Assembly (NCBI GenBank): GCA_017591395.1
Contig: WEDG01006400.1
Location: 62,001 to 126,000, forward strand
From: Schistocephalus solidus
Taxonomy: Eukaryota > Platyhelminthes > Cestoda > Diphyllobothriidea > Diphyllobothriidae
Direction: 5' to 3'
DNA length: 64,000 nucleotides
Of this stretch, positions 35,669-45,145 are shown piece by piece. The notes below the pieces were generated by a model. The model searched no databases, had not been told where the DNA came from, and saw nothing but the letters and a program-made list of their open reading frames with translations. Position numbers and translations under genes: made by a program. Numbering within the stretch: the stretch's first letter is position 1; every line of letters begins with the position of its first letter.

Positions 35669-36099
35669 TGTTATATCCCGACGGGTATAATAAAGGAGAA
35701 GGCAAAGCCAGTTTTCTAAAAACAAAAACACTTTATTCTGGGCCGACAGAAAACAGCAGATCTCAAGCTCATCAACTCTCGTCTATTTATTGAGTTCTCG
35801 GGGTTCTCGAAAATTTCGACCAATCGTGGCGGAGAGCATTTTGGAACTCTCTGGCCTACAACGTGGCTCACATTGATTAGTCGCATCTCACGCTGGAAAA
35901 CCCCTCGCGGAAACTTCTAGAATTTGGGCCGCTTGCGTGCGTGGGGGCTTGACGCGTGCTCGGTGCAGCGGCGCATACTGATTGGTTGCCTGTTTACCTG
36001 AGCATTTTTCTCAGCCGGCTCGGCCTATTTTCGCGTGCGTCAACACGTGCTATTTCCGCCTTGGGGCACAACTCAACTGCGGATCCCGTCTCCGTAACA
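35669..36099 (-). repeat. Gypsy-3 3' LTR (431 bp)
   Basis: On the element strand it begins TGTTACGGAGACGGGATCC and ends CGGGATATAACA. It aligns along its length with 40124-40532, including the shared blocks AACAGCAGATCTCAAG, CTATTTATTGAGTTCTCG and GGAAAACCCCTCGCGGAAA. Confidence 0.9.
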
Positions 36100-36111
36100 C
36101 CTCCCGCTTTT
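36100..36111 (-). promoter_or_regulatory. Gypsy-3 polypurine tract
   Basis: The element strand reads AAAAGCGGGAGG immediately before the 3' LTR (TGTTACGG). It is purine-rich (11 of 12) and abuts the LTR, as expected for the plus-strand primer. Confidence 0.7.
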
Positions 36112-36131
36112 GAAAGGTAGACCTCATATCG

Positions 36132-36180
36132 CTTCTTCTTCTTCTTCTTCTTCTTCTTCTTCTTCTTCTTCTTCTTCTTC
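36132..36180. repeat. CTT/AAG microsatellite (about 16 units)
   Basis: A perfect CTT repeat of 49 bp lies about 20 bp before the gypsy-3 polypurine tract. On the element strand it is AAG repeats, coding Lys in one frame. It has expanded within the element's untranslated 3' region. Confidence 0.95.
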
Positions 36181-36204
36181 GAGTCTACGATGAGTTTTTG
36201 GGAG

Positions 36205-36474
36205 TTATGTTTTTCTATGTCTCTTTCGGATGGGAGGTGGTATTGGCCTTGTGTCTTCTTCGGGGGTAGGGACCTCAAAAGTGTCACATAGAAAATCGAG
36301 GGCTATTTGGCCATCCGTGCTGAACCGCCATATAAGCTGGTTCACATGTCGTTTAATTTTCCCTGTTGCCGTTTCCACCTCAAAGACAACGCCTTTCGTC
36401 TTTCTGACAGTGCCGTCTACCCACAGTTTCGCGCCAGGGTTATAAATTCGGGCAAATAATCTTCTCCCTCCCAA
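36205..36474 (-). pseudogene. Gypsy-3 integrase C-terminal domain
   Basis: An 89-codon frame: GGRRLFARIYNPGAKLWVDG, TVRKTKGVVFEVETATGKIK, RHVNQLIWR. This W-x-G-T-V ... RHVNQLI pattern is the GPY/F-type C-terminal module of gypsy integrases. The frame ends close to the microsatellite and LTR. Confidence 0.8.
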
Positions 36475-36599
36475 AAATAGTCTTTTAGCTTATGGGAAAC
36501 TCGAACCACAGGTTTTAGATACTATAGTCGTACATCAGATTGTCTGCCCAGAAAACGTTTGGCTGGTGTTTGACCACCAAGCTCATTTTTGGGGTTGGT

Positions 36600-37443
36600 C
36601 TTTAGGCCAGAAGGAACGTGTTGAGGTAGTCCATTTTAATCCCTGTGTTCCACATCTTTTTCAAAGCTCTCTTGAATGTGTCAACAAAACTTTCTGCTTG
36701 ACCATTCGATTGAGGATGAAATGGCGGTGACGTCACATGTCGGATTCCTCATTTCTGGTACAACTGTCGGAACACTGATGACGTAAACTGGGTGCCATTA
36801 TCCGTCACAATCTCTGTGGGATGCCATATCTGGAAATAATTTCTTCCGTCTTTTTTGATGTGACCTCGGCAGTGGCTGCCGCGATATCGAAAACTTCTAC
36901 ACATTTCGACCATGTGTCGACGACTACTAGACACATGCAGTTGAAAAATAATCCAGCAAAGTCCATATGGACTCTAGTCCACGGTCTCGCCACCTCTGGC
37001 CATGGAATGGGTGATACCTTTGGTGGATTCTTAGCGAAACGTCCACGTTGACCGCAACTTCGAACGAAAGATTCAACATCGTTATCAATTCCTGGCCAAT
37101 AAACACACCTTCGGGCCAGTTGTTTCATACGAATCATACCCTGGTGTCCGGCGTGAAGTTCACATAAAACTAGTTGTCCATGTTTGGCTGGAATCACCAC
37201 TCTACCATCATGCATTATACATTCTTCAGTGATGTACAACTGCTCCTTCCCGTTCCTAAAGGGCCTTATAGCTGGGTGTGCCTTATCTTCATTAAGCCAA
37301 CTGTTCCGAATAAACTCCTTTACCTGGCGTACTAGTAGGTCTGCTGTGGTTGTTGCTCTAAACTGTTCGGCTGTAATAGGCACCTGCCGTATGACGCCTC
37401 TGAATTCTTCGTCGTCTTGTTTCAAAGTGTTTGCGACCACCAC
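36600..37443 (-). pseudogene. Gypsy-3 integrase core
   Basis: The zinc-finger side reads ELHAGHQGMIRMKQLARRC and SCGQRGRF, where the second Cys of the CxxC is Arg. The core has RVHMDFAGLFF (Asp 1), a shifted frame with VTDNGTQFTS (Asp 2, about 36795), and NGQAESFVDTFKR (Glu, about 36700). All three DDE residues survive, but a frameshift near 36810 and the lost zinc ligand make it inactive. Confidence 0.85.
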
Positions 37444-37473
37444 ATCTTTCGGATTTTCATCACTTACCCTCAG

Positions 37474-38137
37474 TCATGATAAGCCATCTGGAGCCCCGAA
37501 CTTTTGAGTGGGCATGTATTGAATTGTGAAGTCATAACTCGAGTGGATGGTACTCCACCGTTGTATCCTCTTCACCGCGTACTGGGGCACGCCATGATTT
37601 TTGCCCAACAAAAACTTTAGTGGTTGATGATCTGTGTGGAGGACGAAACGTCTACCGTCAATGAACTGATGACATTTCTGTTCTGCAAAGATGATCGCCG
37701 ATGCCTCTTTCTCGATTTGACTGTAGTTTATTTCTGCCTGTGTTACTGCTCTGGTGACATGCATTAAGGGTAAACTTTTTCTGTTCAATCCTTCTGAAGG
37801 AGACACCGCCTAACCCGTACTCAGATGCATCCGCCTGCATGATAGTTTCTTCATCGGCTATGAATTGTGAGAGCACAGTTGACTCAGTAATCTTCGCCTT
37901 GATACTGTGAAACTCTTCCTGACAGTCTACAGACCAGTCAAATTTTGCATCTTTGCAAAGCAGTCGGTTTAAAGGTGGCTTTAAGTTGTGCAACCCTGCA
38001 ATAAATGGCGAGTAGTAGCTGACCAAGCCCATAAATGCTCGTAGATCGCGTACATTGTTTGGTTTCATCACATACTTGAATGCTGTAACTCTCTCTGGAT
38101 CTGGTGAGCGTCCTGCCTCGCTTACCTCAAATCCCAA
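37474..38137 (-). pseudogene. Gypsy-3 RT connection and RNase H
   Basis: The frame at 38137-37658 has NNVRDLRAFMGLVSYYSPFI and QADASEYGLGG (first RNase H Asp). The next frame (37806-37474) has SQIEKEASAIIFAEQKCHQF then FVLHTDHQPL and PTQKFGAPDGLS. One frameshift divides the two. Key acidic residues (DASEYG, KEASA, TDHQPL) are present. Confidence 0.85.
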
Positions 38138-38912
38138 GTAGTGGATTTTTTTCGAAGGAACTCGCTCTTCTCCAAGTTTATTTTCAGGCCATAATCACTA
38201 AGATTTTTCATGACCTTATCGAGTCTCTGAAGCACTTCCTCGTCTGTACGACCAACGAACAAAATGTCATCGAAGTAAGCAACAGTCCCAGGGATATTTG
38301 TAAGCATGGTGTCCATAAGCTGCTGGAATAGACTGGGTGCCGTTTTGACGCATAGGTGAGACGAGTAAATTTGAATAGACCATTATGTGTATTGATTGTC
38401 AACATCTCCTGCGCGGCTTCATCAATTGGTAGCTGTAGATATGCATCAGAAATATCAATCCTTGGGAAAACTTTTCCTTCATTCAACGTCGCAAAAATGT
38501 GTTCTACAGTCAGCACAGGGTAATTAAAGTCTTCTAAAGCGTCATTCAACCCAGTTGAATAATCTGCGCACTACCTTATTCTCCCGTTAGGCTTCTTTAC
38601 CGCCACTATCGGGGCTGCCCACGCTGAATAGTTTGTGGGGCAGATAATGCCATTCTGTTGTAACTGTTCCAGTTCTTCCTCAACCGCTGATTGTACTGCA
38701 AATGGAACGCGTCGATTCTGTCTGAAAACTGGCTTCTTCCCTGGCTTTACCATCAAACTAAATGAAGTTTTAGTGCACGTTACGACTGACATCTCCATGC
38801 ATTTGGCATACTTTTTCTTCAGGTCCTCTTCCGTATTGCTTACAGCGCAGCATAACTCCTGTAATGGTCGACTCCACAGACCCAACTGTGAGATGGTCTT
38901 GTTGTCAAGCAA
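38122..38912 (-). pseudogene. Gypsy-3 reverse transcriptase
   Basis: Minus-strand frames give VKPGKKPVFRQNRRVPFAVQ, ELEQLQQNGIICPTNYSAWA, VAVKKPNGRIR, FPRIDISDAYLQLPIDEAAQ, then AYFDDILFVGRTDEEVLQRL with the catalytic YFDD (about 38280), and GLKINLEKSEF. Two frame changes break it (near 38560 and 38350). The motif order is that of a Mag-type gypsy RT. Confidence 0.85.
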
Positions 38913-39125
38913 ATCGTTTTCAGACTAAGAGGCGTAAATGTCCGAGAGACAGGCTTTTTCCTCAAAACTATAGTGGCCTGGAAAACACCCTCAAATTGCA
39001 TTTGTGTGTTATATGATGACCAGGCACGAATGGCTGTTGGTTTAAGTTCAGGCGACCCAAGAGCCTTCCACATGGCTTTGCTGATTATCGCGAGGTCTAA
39101 AGCCATGTCGACCTGCAGCCTAGTG
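38840..39125 (-). pseudogene. Gypsy-3 protease region
   Basis: The minus strand reads LQVDMALDLAIISKAMW where retroviral-type proteases have L-x-D-T/S-G-A-D-x-x-I-I. The Asp is kept but the T/S-G pair is replaced by M-A, so this copy cannot form a normal active site. It lies in the expected place between nucleocapsid and RT. Confidence 0.7.
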
Positions 39126-39225
39126 GGTTGTCCATCAATACTAACCGTAAGTTATTTTCTGTCTTCGCAACTAAACACTTGTGAATCGCGCTGTGCAATA
39201 ACATTTAACCTCTTTCCTTGACTTG

Positions 39226-40100
39226 ATTGTTTTGCGCGACAGTGTGTCTCTTTGGGACGTACCCGCGAACAGTTGTAACACCTTCTCACGCAGTATGGAC
39301 AATTTTACACAAAATTCCACCCACCACCCTGCCAGCAAGCCGTCTTTGGTTTCATTGCAAAACTAGTGTTCTCCTTCGGTCTGCTCATTTTCGTTTCAAA
39401 AACACGCACAAGTTGGCTGTTAACGTCACCGATCAGTCTAGTGTCATTTTTGATATTAATGATCCGGACACACTCATCTGCTAGTTGTTGCACCGTCATC
39501 TCGGATTTCTGATCTAGCTGAGCGAGCAATCGTGTACGGACGTCAGAATCCTCCGGCAGAGTCAGTGATTTAATGAAAAGGAGTGCCTTTATCTGCGGAC
39601 TAGTAGCCTGTTCTAGGTTTGCTTGATGATAGGCATCATTCAATCGGCCAGCTAGGTCAAAATAGTCTTCTTTAGGATGCCGTTCTATGTTAAAACACTG
39701 GTAATATCGATGGAATAAGGGCTTTGAGAAAATAAACAACGATTTCAAATTCTTAACCGTTTCCTCAAATGAAATAACTACTGGCTTCGTTGGTAAAATA
39801 AACTATACGTACCGCTCATGTTCACGCTGGCCTAGCTTCAAAAGCAGAACTTCCACCTTCTCTTTGTCCTCCAAATTTCCACCTTACCTTTTCAAATAGA
39901 AGTGCATATTTTCGGTAAAAACTTCAAACTTGACGCCACCGTCGGGATCGTAATTAAATTCTGTAATCCGGTCTTCGAGTTCTTTTCGTTTGTTCTTCCC
40001 AGCCAGAGTCCAACTTTTTTTGCATTTCTGAAAACAGAGCCGGAAAACTGGCCCGTTGTGCGTCGATTAACTGCTGTATTTGTTTTGCTGTAATCATAAG
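39226..40100 (-). pseudogene. Gypsy-3 gag
   Basis: Starts near MYELMITAKQIQQLIDAQRA (about 40100). A capsid-like segment follows, FNIERHPKEDYFDLAGRLND then LTLPEDSDVRTRLLAQL and QQLADECVRII (39748-39440). A Cys-rich nucleocapsid remnant CPYCVRRCYNCSR lies around 39290-39250. Frameshifts separate the N-terminal piece from the main 147-codon frame. Gag packages element RNA in cytoplasmic particles. Confidence 0.7.
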
Positions 40101-40106
40101 TTCGTA

Positions 40107-40120
40107 CATCTGCGTCGCCA
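40107..40120 (-). promoter_or_regulatory. Gypsy-3 primer-binding site
   Basis: Three bases after the 5' LTR the element strand reads TGGCGACGCAGATG. A TGG start next to the LTR is the standard position and form for a site complementary to a tRNA 3' CCA end. I could not assign the tRNA. The gag frame follows within about 15 nt. Confidence 0.6.
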
Positions 40121-40123
40121 GTT

Positions 40124-40532
40124 TGGTATATCCCGACAAGTGTGATAGAGGAGAAGGCAAAGCCGGTTTTCGGAAAAACACATTTTTTTCTGAGTCAACG
40201 GAACACAGCAGATCTCAAGCCCATCAACTTGCACCTATTTATTGAGTTCTCGAGGTTCTTGAACATTCCAACCAATCGTGACGGAGAGCGTTCTGGAACT
40301 TTCTGGCCTGCAACGTGTCTCGCATTGATTGGTTGCACCTCATGTTGGAAAACCCCTCGCGGAAATTTCTCGAATTTGGGCCACACGCGTGCTCGGTGCA
40401 GTGGCGCATACGGATTGGTTGCCTGATTGCTTGCGCATTTTTCTCAGCCGGCTTGACCTATTTCGGCGTGCGTCAACACATGCCATTTCCGCCTTGGGCC
40501 ACTACTCAACTGTGGATCCCGTCTCCGTAACA
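40124..40532 (-). repeat. Gypsy-3 5' LTR (409 bp)
   Basis: Begins TGTTACGGAGACGGGATCC and ends CGGGATATACCA on the element strand. It carries AATAAA (in CTCAATAAATAGG, about 40235-40250), a likely polyadenylation signal. It is shorter than the other LTR mainly through a 15-bp gap near 40382. Confidence 0.9.
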
Positions 40533-41662
40533 TTAAATATTTAGAATTTATATTTGGTAAGCACCGGGAGGGCACTGTCGAAAGAAATATTATTACCGAA
40601 ATAAATTTATGAAAATGTGTGCAGATAAAAGGTAAAAATATTTAAATTGTAGGCAGAACATGTTCTGTTAGGACAAAATTTGAAGATGTTTTGAAAGTAA
40701 TTGTGAAGTAGAAAATAGGCATTGAAAAAACTCCTGCCTTGAAAATGGAAGCATAGTTCAATAGGCCTCCCTTGTCCGAATAGAGAGTAGGTGAAAAAGC
40801 TGCTAAAGAAAATAAGGTAAGGGGATAGATCAAGCTTATACTGCAGTAAAATTTCAGAATGAGATAATGAAACGTCTAGGTGATTCGTTTTTGATCACTT
40901 AGGCGAATGAAACAAAATCTCATTAAAATTCGTCAATGAAATTAAGTCCTCAGCATCTTAGGATCCAGAATTTAATTTTGATGATGGTAAGTATCCAAAG
41001 AAACCGTAGCATTTTAGATTGTGGACCACCGAATGTGTACGTCCGAATGACGTCATCGTTTGGATGACTGGTGATATAAGGAGACATCATAGTTCATGGG
41101 CGACTCGAGGTAGCGAAATATAGTTTCAAGAGGGTCACTTAAATTCCCGATGGTCCTTTCTCCGAGTCATGGGGAAAGCTACTGGGAAAAGATGAGGAAA
41201 ATAAAAGGTTAATAGAATCAGTGTTAAGATAAATGTGTAGTCTTCGCTTGAATGCAGATAGACTAGTTAACGACCTAATTTCAAGTGGCAAGTTATGCCA
41301 ATGAAAGCTTTACCTAGAAGCAACGAAAAGAGAGCATTTACATGTGGAGGACGCAGGAGGAGGTATAAATAGTGCTGAATTTCTTCGGTTTTAAGGAAGA
41401 ATAACGGGGTAATGATAGAAAGCTTGGCGAGATTTGAGTTATTATTAAGTTTAAAAAGGCTACAAAAGCTCGTACCTTCGTCAGCTGGTAGCAAGTTGCG
41501 TAGGAAGTATTTGAAAGATTCGGATACAGGAGATTTTTGTGAAATTTCTTTGGACATTTTTAATTTTCAAACGGCTCGATTCGTTCATTTAACCGAAGAA
41601 AGGACGGTTAAATTAAAGAATGGGAAGCGAAAACATACGATAAAGTCTAAATTGAATTTCAG
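40533..41662 (-). mobile_element. LINE N1-B, 5'-truncated copy (gypsy-3 in its 3' tail)
   Basis: Matches the 3' 1.1 kb of N1-A almost base for base over long stretches (compare 40980-41280 with 24240-24540). It is inserted in gypsy-2 gag with a 9-bp target duplication GAAAGAAGA (35653-35661 and 41663-41671). The last 7 bases of its tail (35662-35668) lie on the other side of gypsy-3. Coding remnants are antisense fragments of the RT thumb. 5' truncation is normal for LINE insertion. Confidence 0.85.
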
Positions 41663-42150
41663 GAAAGAAGAAGGTCTGCAGATTGCTTGAACGTCTGGCG
41701 AAGTTTGTAGAAACGTTCCCCTGTGTCCGCGGATGTCAGATGTTTGTCAAAAAACGAGATCAATATATCTTGGGACGTGCTGAAGTGAGTGGAGATGGAT
41801 ATGCCAACAGTCACAGCCAATTTACGCCCGGTAGGTGAGAGAAATCGCAGCAAATATCTGACATGGTCTGCCAGGGTACGTCAACAAGGACAAATTATAA
41901 TTCTATAAGCCATTCGCGGATGTTTTGGTCAGGATCCTAAAGGTCGGGTACAAGTAGCGGGTCGGACGCCAAGAAGGGGAGGTTGAGATGTGGCTGCTGT
42001 TATAGGTCGTCCGAGTGACTATCGGAGAGGGGGAGTAGGGTCCAGCAGCCACTGCCACTAATGTAACCGCCGACCGAGAATGGAACGTAACAAACTGACT
42101 GTCAGTAGTGGTTGTAGTTATCAGCTTGGTCCTCGATAGCAAGGTCTCAG
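41663..42150 (-). mobile_element. Gypsy-2 gag N-terminal part
   Basis: Minus-strand frames: LPFLASDPLLVPDL, NIREWLIEL (about 41960), then LRFLSPTGRKLAVTVGIS (41850) and FYKLRQTFKQSADLL (41690). This is the first half of a gypsy Gag, whose second half resumes at about 35661 with FFLELSQFAHILFPKM. The intervening 6 kb is N1-B with gypsy-3 inside. Confidence 0.75.
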
Positions 42151-43189
42151 AGATAATCCTGTCAAAAAGTTACTTAATCTCAATTTTGATTAAGCTTCGC
42201 GATGAAGAACCAGAAGACATTTGGATGAGCGACCAGACTGGTCGAAAGAGTATTAGAGACGTATGACGAAAATAAGTATGAAACGTGGAGCACAATATGT
42301 GGAACTATCTGGATAGTCACTATGAATCTCGGATTGGTATAAAATGGATTGGTGTGTTACTATACAAAAATTAAGTATATGCGCTATGGAAGTGCCGAGA
42401 AGGCCTTTTGAGTTCAGATACGATGAGTTGATAGCGATAGAGACAAAGGTCAATACTAAGAAGGCGTTAAATGGGAAACAAACTTTGAAAAGTGAGGGCA
42501 ATATAAATAAACGCGATATTCGTAGCAGTTCATCTTCAGATAGGAGAAACTGGATCGGAGCTAAACGAGACGTAAACAATAAGTATACGATACGGAAGTC
42601 AAGAACTTATCGTGAATACGGAGACGGGCGCTTGGATGGTGAAGAGCGTGCCACCAGTTTATAAAACCAAAAAGGCTTACTTAGGTTCGATTTCATTAAA
42701 ATAACAGGGGTTCAGTTCTGTCTGTTATGTAACGCACCAAGAGACTGAACAGGTTGTTTAAGTGGATTGAAAACTGACTTTTTGCGCAAACCCGGGTTGG
42801 GGACGGAGTGATCAAATGCTGGTGAAGATGCTGGTGCCCCCTTCCACTCTCAAACGCTGACCCCATGACCCCGGTTACCGTCGCCGCATATCGTATCGTT
42901 GTCCCCCGCTCAATGTCAACATTCCCTCGTCCCGACCCTGCAGTCACCCACAGCGTTGCACTCCCCCACTCCTAATAGCAATAGATATCGAGTAGATGTA
43001 CGTGAATAGCTATTTATCAATATAACTGTCTCTTTAACCTCATTAGTTTGTCAAATTATGCAATCAGACATTTCACGCGTGCGCGCCAATATTTTGCATG
43101 AATGGCGTGGAAAACATTATCTAACAGCCCATGCACTATCTTGTCTTTATTCATTTATATCTGTTAATCGCTGCATAACTATTTTTAAC
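42151..43189. other. Unassigned; possible gypsy-2 5' region
   Basis: No LTR pair could be shown for gypsy-2. A 106-codon plus-strand frame (42344-42664), Lys/Arg/Ser-rich, has no known motif. The rest is unassigned. Confidence 0.3.
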
Positions 43190-44342
43190 AATGTTTAAGC
43201 AGGAATCAGACCGAACATGAAGACGCCGAATTAGAAGGTAGGGGGAAGAGGAATTCCGTGAAACTGTGGTAACCGTTAAGAAAATCCGTAGAGTGGAAGA
43301 CCTGGAGATAAAAGCATTACTCTATACGTAATTGTCTCTCTATCTAGGGAAGAGGAAGAAAATAGGTCATTCACTGTAAGTGCAGTGGAATATAATCATA
43401 TAGGAGCCCCGGAGGAAGAAGAAAATAATAGGGCCGCTATCTCTGAATCGGATCAGTTAACCATTCAGAAGTTACGCGAATGGCTTTGCGAAAAAACATT
43501 GCAAATGCACATCCACGTGAACTTTTGGCGATAATTAAGCCGTCCATACCACAAGACACATTTAATGACGCTTTTGAAACCATACCCACGTGTCAAGCGC
43601 CGAATAATGAAGGTATCATATCGTTTTTCATTTGATTATTTCGGAAGAAGAAGAAGTGGATTCACCAAATATACAGCGGGCGATATTACTGATGTGACAA
43701 CAGATAGATGACCTCTCAGCTAAAGAAGTTTATGCTGTAGAGTTCCAAAGAAAAACGCTGGGCTATCTACGGCATTTGTATGCACTACCTCAGCAGCAGC
43801 CCGACACATCGGACCGGGCGGCTCCCCAGCTATCCAAAAATCCTTTGTCACAGAAGTTGCATTCAGCAACTGGTAAGCTGGTAAGATATCTATTAATTCT
43901 ATAACTCTTATATTAGACCTCCTATCTTACCTGACTCGGCGGGCACAACATAGACGATTTCGTTAAAGGAATATTTTTCGCTTTTTTCTGGCGACGAAAT
44001 TAATCTACACATTAATTTTTTAAAGGACGTAGGGCTAAAGACAGTTTGTCTTAGTGAAAAATATATTAGGTCATGCTGGGAAAGTCAAACAATAACTGCG
44101 TCACTGTCACTAAAGGGAGGTGTTTGCGGCCTGGAGTGCCAGCGGCCTGTATAAATTATCCGATTTGGCGTCTGCCATCGCCAGGCGACTTAAAAGGTCG
44201 CTTGATAGCCATTGCCAGAGGCAGCAAAAACAAATTGAACGTCCAGCAGATGGCAAGTCAATATCCAGTTTTTTAAAGTACAGTTGGCTTGCAGGCAACA
44301 ATACTAGACCAACATCAGTTAACCTACCCCCTTCAGCACAAT
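43190..44342 (+). pseudogene. Damaged multi-exon host gene or pseudogene, unknown protein
   Basis: Coding-like plus-strand blocks with good splice signals. A segment at 43348-43612 follows a strong acceptor (TCTCTCTATCTAG) and reads ENRSFTVSAVEYNHIGAPEE and LTIQKLREWLCEKT. After a frame change at an A6 run (about 43490) it reads NAHPRELLAIIKPSIPQ to PNNE. A 35-bp GT...AG mini-intron (43613-43647) follows in compatible phase. Then comes EEVDSPNIQRAILLM, an in-frame TGA, and QQIDDLSAKEVYAVEFQRKT to a GTAAGC donor at 43873. A last segment (44118-44342) reads AAWSASGLYKLSDLASAIAR to a stop. The A6 frameshift and TGA may be assembly errors or true decay. I cannot name the protein; the Glu-rich start and helical middle are all that is visible. 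Confidence 0.4.
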
Positions 44343-44540
44343 AACGACAGAGGAAAAAGAAACCGCAAACCTTTGTACATATTCCTTTGAATTATTTAAA
44401 TAAATTATTCTGTAATGAACGTTTTCACCAAGCCTTAAACTTAATAAAACAGGTGCAAGGGGTATTATAAGCGTAGTAGATTAAGGAAAGGATTAAAGCG
44501 GAAGGCGTGGGTACTATTTTTGCCGGCTGCCTACTAGCTA

Positions 44541-44650
44541 GATTTATCGATATCTACTAGATATATATCAAGCGGCTAAAATAGATATACCACCGATATA
44601 TATATCTCGATTAATAGATAACTAAGATACATCTAGTAGATATTGCTTGC
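44541..44650. repeat. AT-rich imperfect inverted repeat
   Basis: GATATCTACTAGATATATAT at 44549-44568 is nearly the reverse complement of GATACATCTAGTAGATATT at 44626-44644, sharing the 13-mer ATCTAGTAGATAT. Further GATATATATATC-like words lie between. It could form a hairpin of about 100 nt, perhaps a small MITE-like relic. Confidence 0.6.
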
Positions 44651-45145
44651 TACTAGGGACCGGTTATCCAACGAACATGACAGACTTCCCCCCGTGCCAT
44701 CCGGGACATATCGACATGTAACGCTCCCTTCCTTATTTTCTATTATACCCTTTCATACTTTTTTATCCTTCTTAGTAGTAGAACCCATTTCTTACATTTC
44801 TGTTGTTTCTTCCAATGAATGTTCGTTTGAGTGATCGGCATGGCGCGTAGAGACCCTGTTAAGTTCGTGCACCAACTAATAACGACTACAGGAGCGTTAC
44901 TCGCCCGTGTGTGTTCCAGCCTCGAAGTGTTCGGCCGCTACAGTTACACCATTTTACGATACACATTGCCGTTTTTTAATTGGTTGGGTTAGTTTGACGT
45001 GTAAATAGGTCTCTTACCGCCTTCATCACCCTAGGTGCTTCTTATTCACGTTCAATAGCTTACAAGTAGTGCTGGAAAGGTTGGTATACGGGGTTTCCTT
45101 ATCCCAAGGTTCTTATGCTCCGTCCTTCTGGTGTTTTTGAACTGC

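Larger units (their letters stand above)
35669..40532 (-). mobile_element. Gypsy-3, LTR retrotransposon with both LTRs (4.86 kb)
   Basis: A Mag/K02A2.6-type Ty3/gypsy element on the minus strand. LTRs lie at 40124-40532 (5') and 35669-36099 (3'), with TG...CA ends. The internal order is gag, protease, RT, RNase H, integrase. The flanking 5-mers on the element strand are TTTAA and ATTAA (4 of 5 identical), consistent with a worn target-site duplication inside the 3' tail of LINE N1-B. By eye the LTRs differ at roughly one base in eight, plus a 15-bp gap, so the insertion is old. Confidence 0.9.

Noticed and set aside
35994..36287. 97-codon minus-strand frame with a long Lys run
   Set aside because: The Lys run is the AAG microsatellite read in frame, and the rest is LTR and untranslated gypsy-3 sequence.
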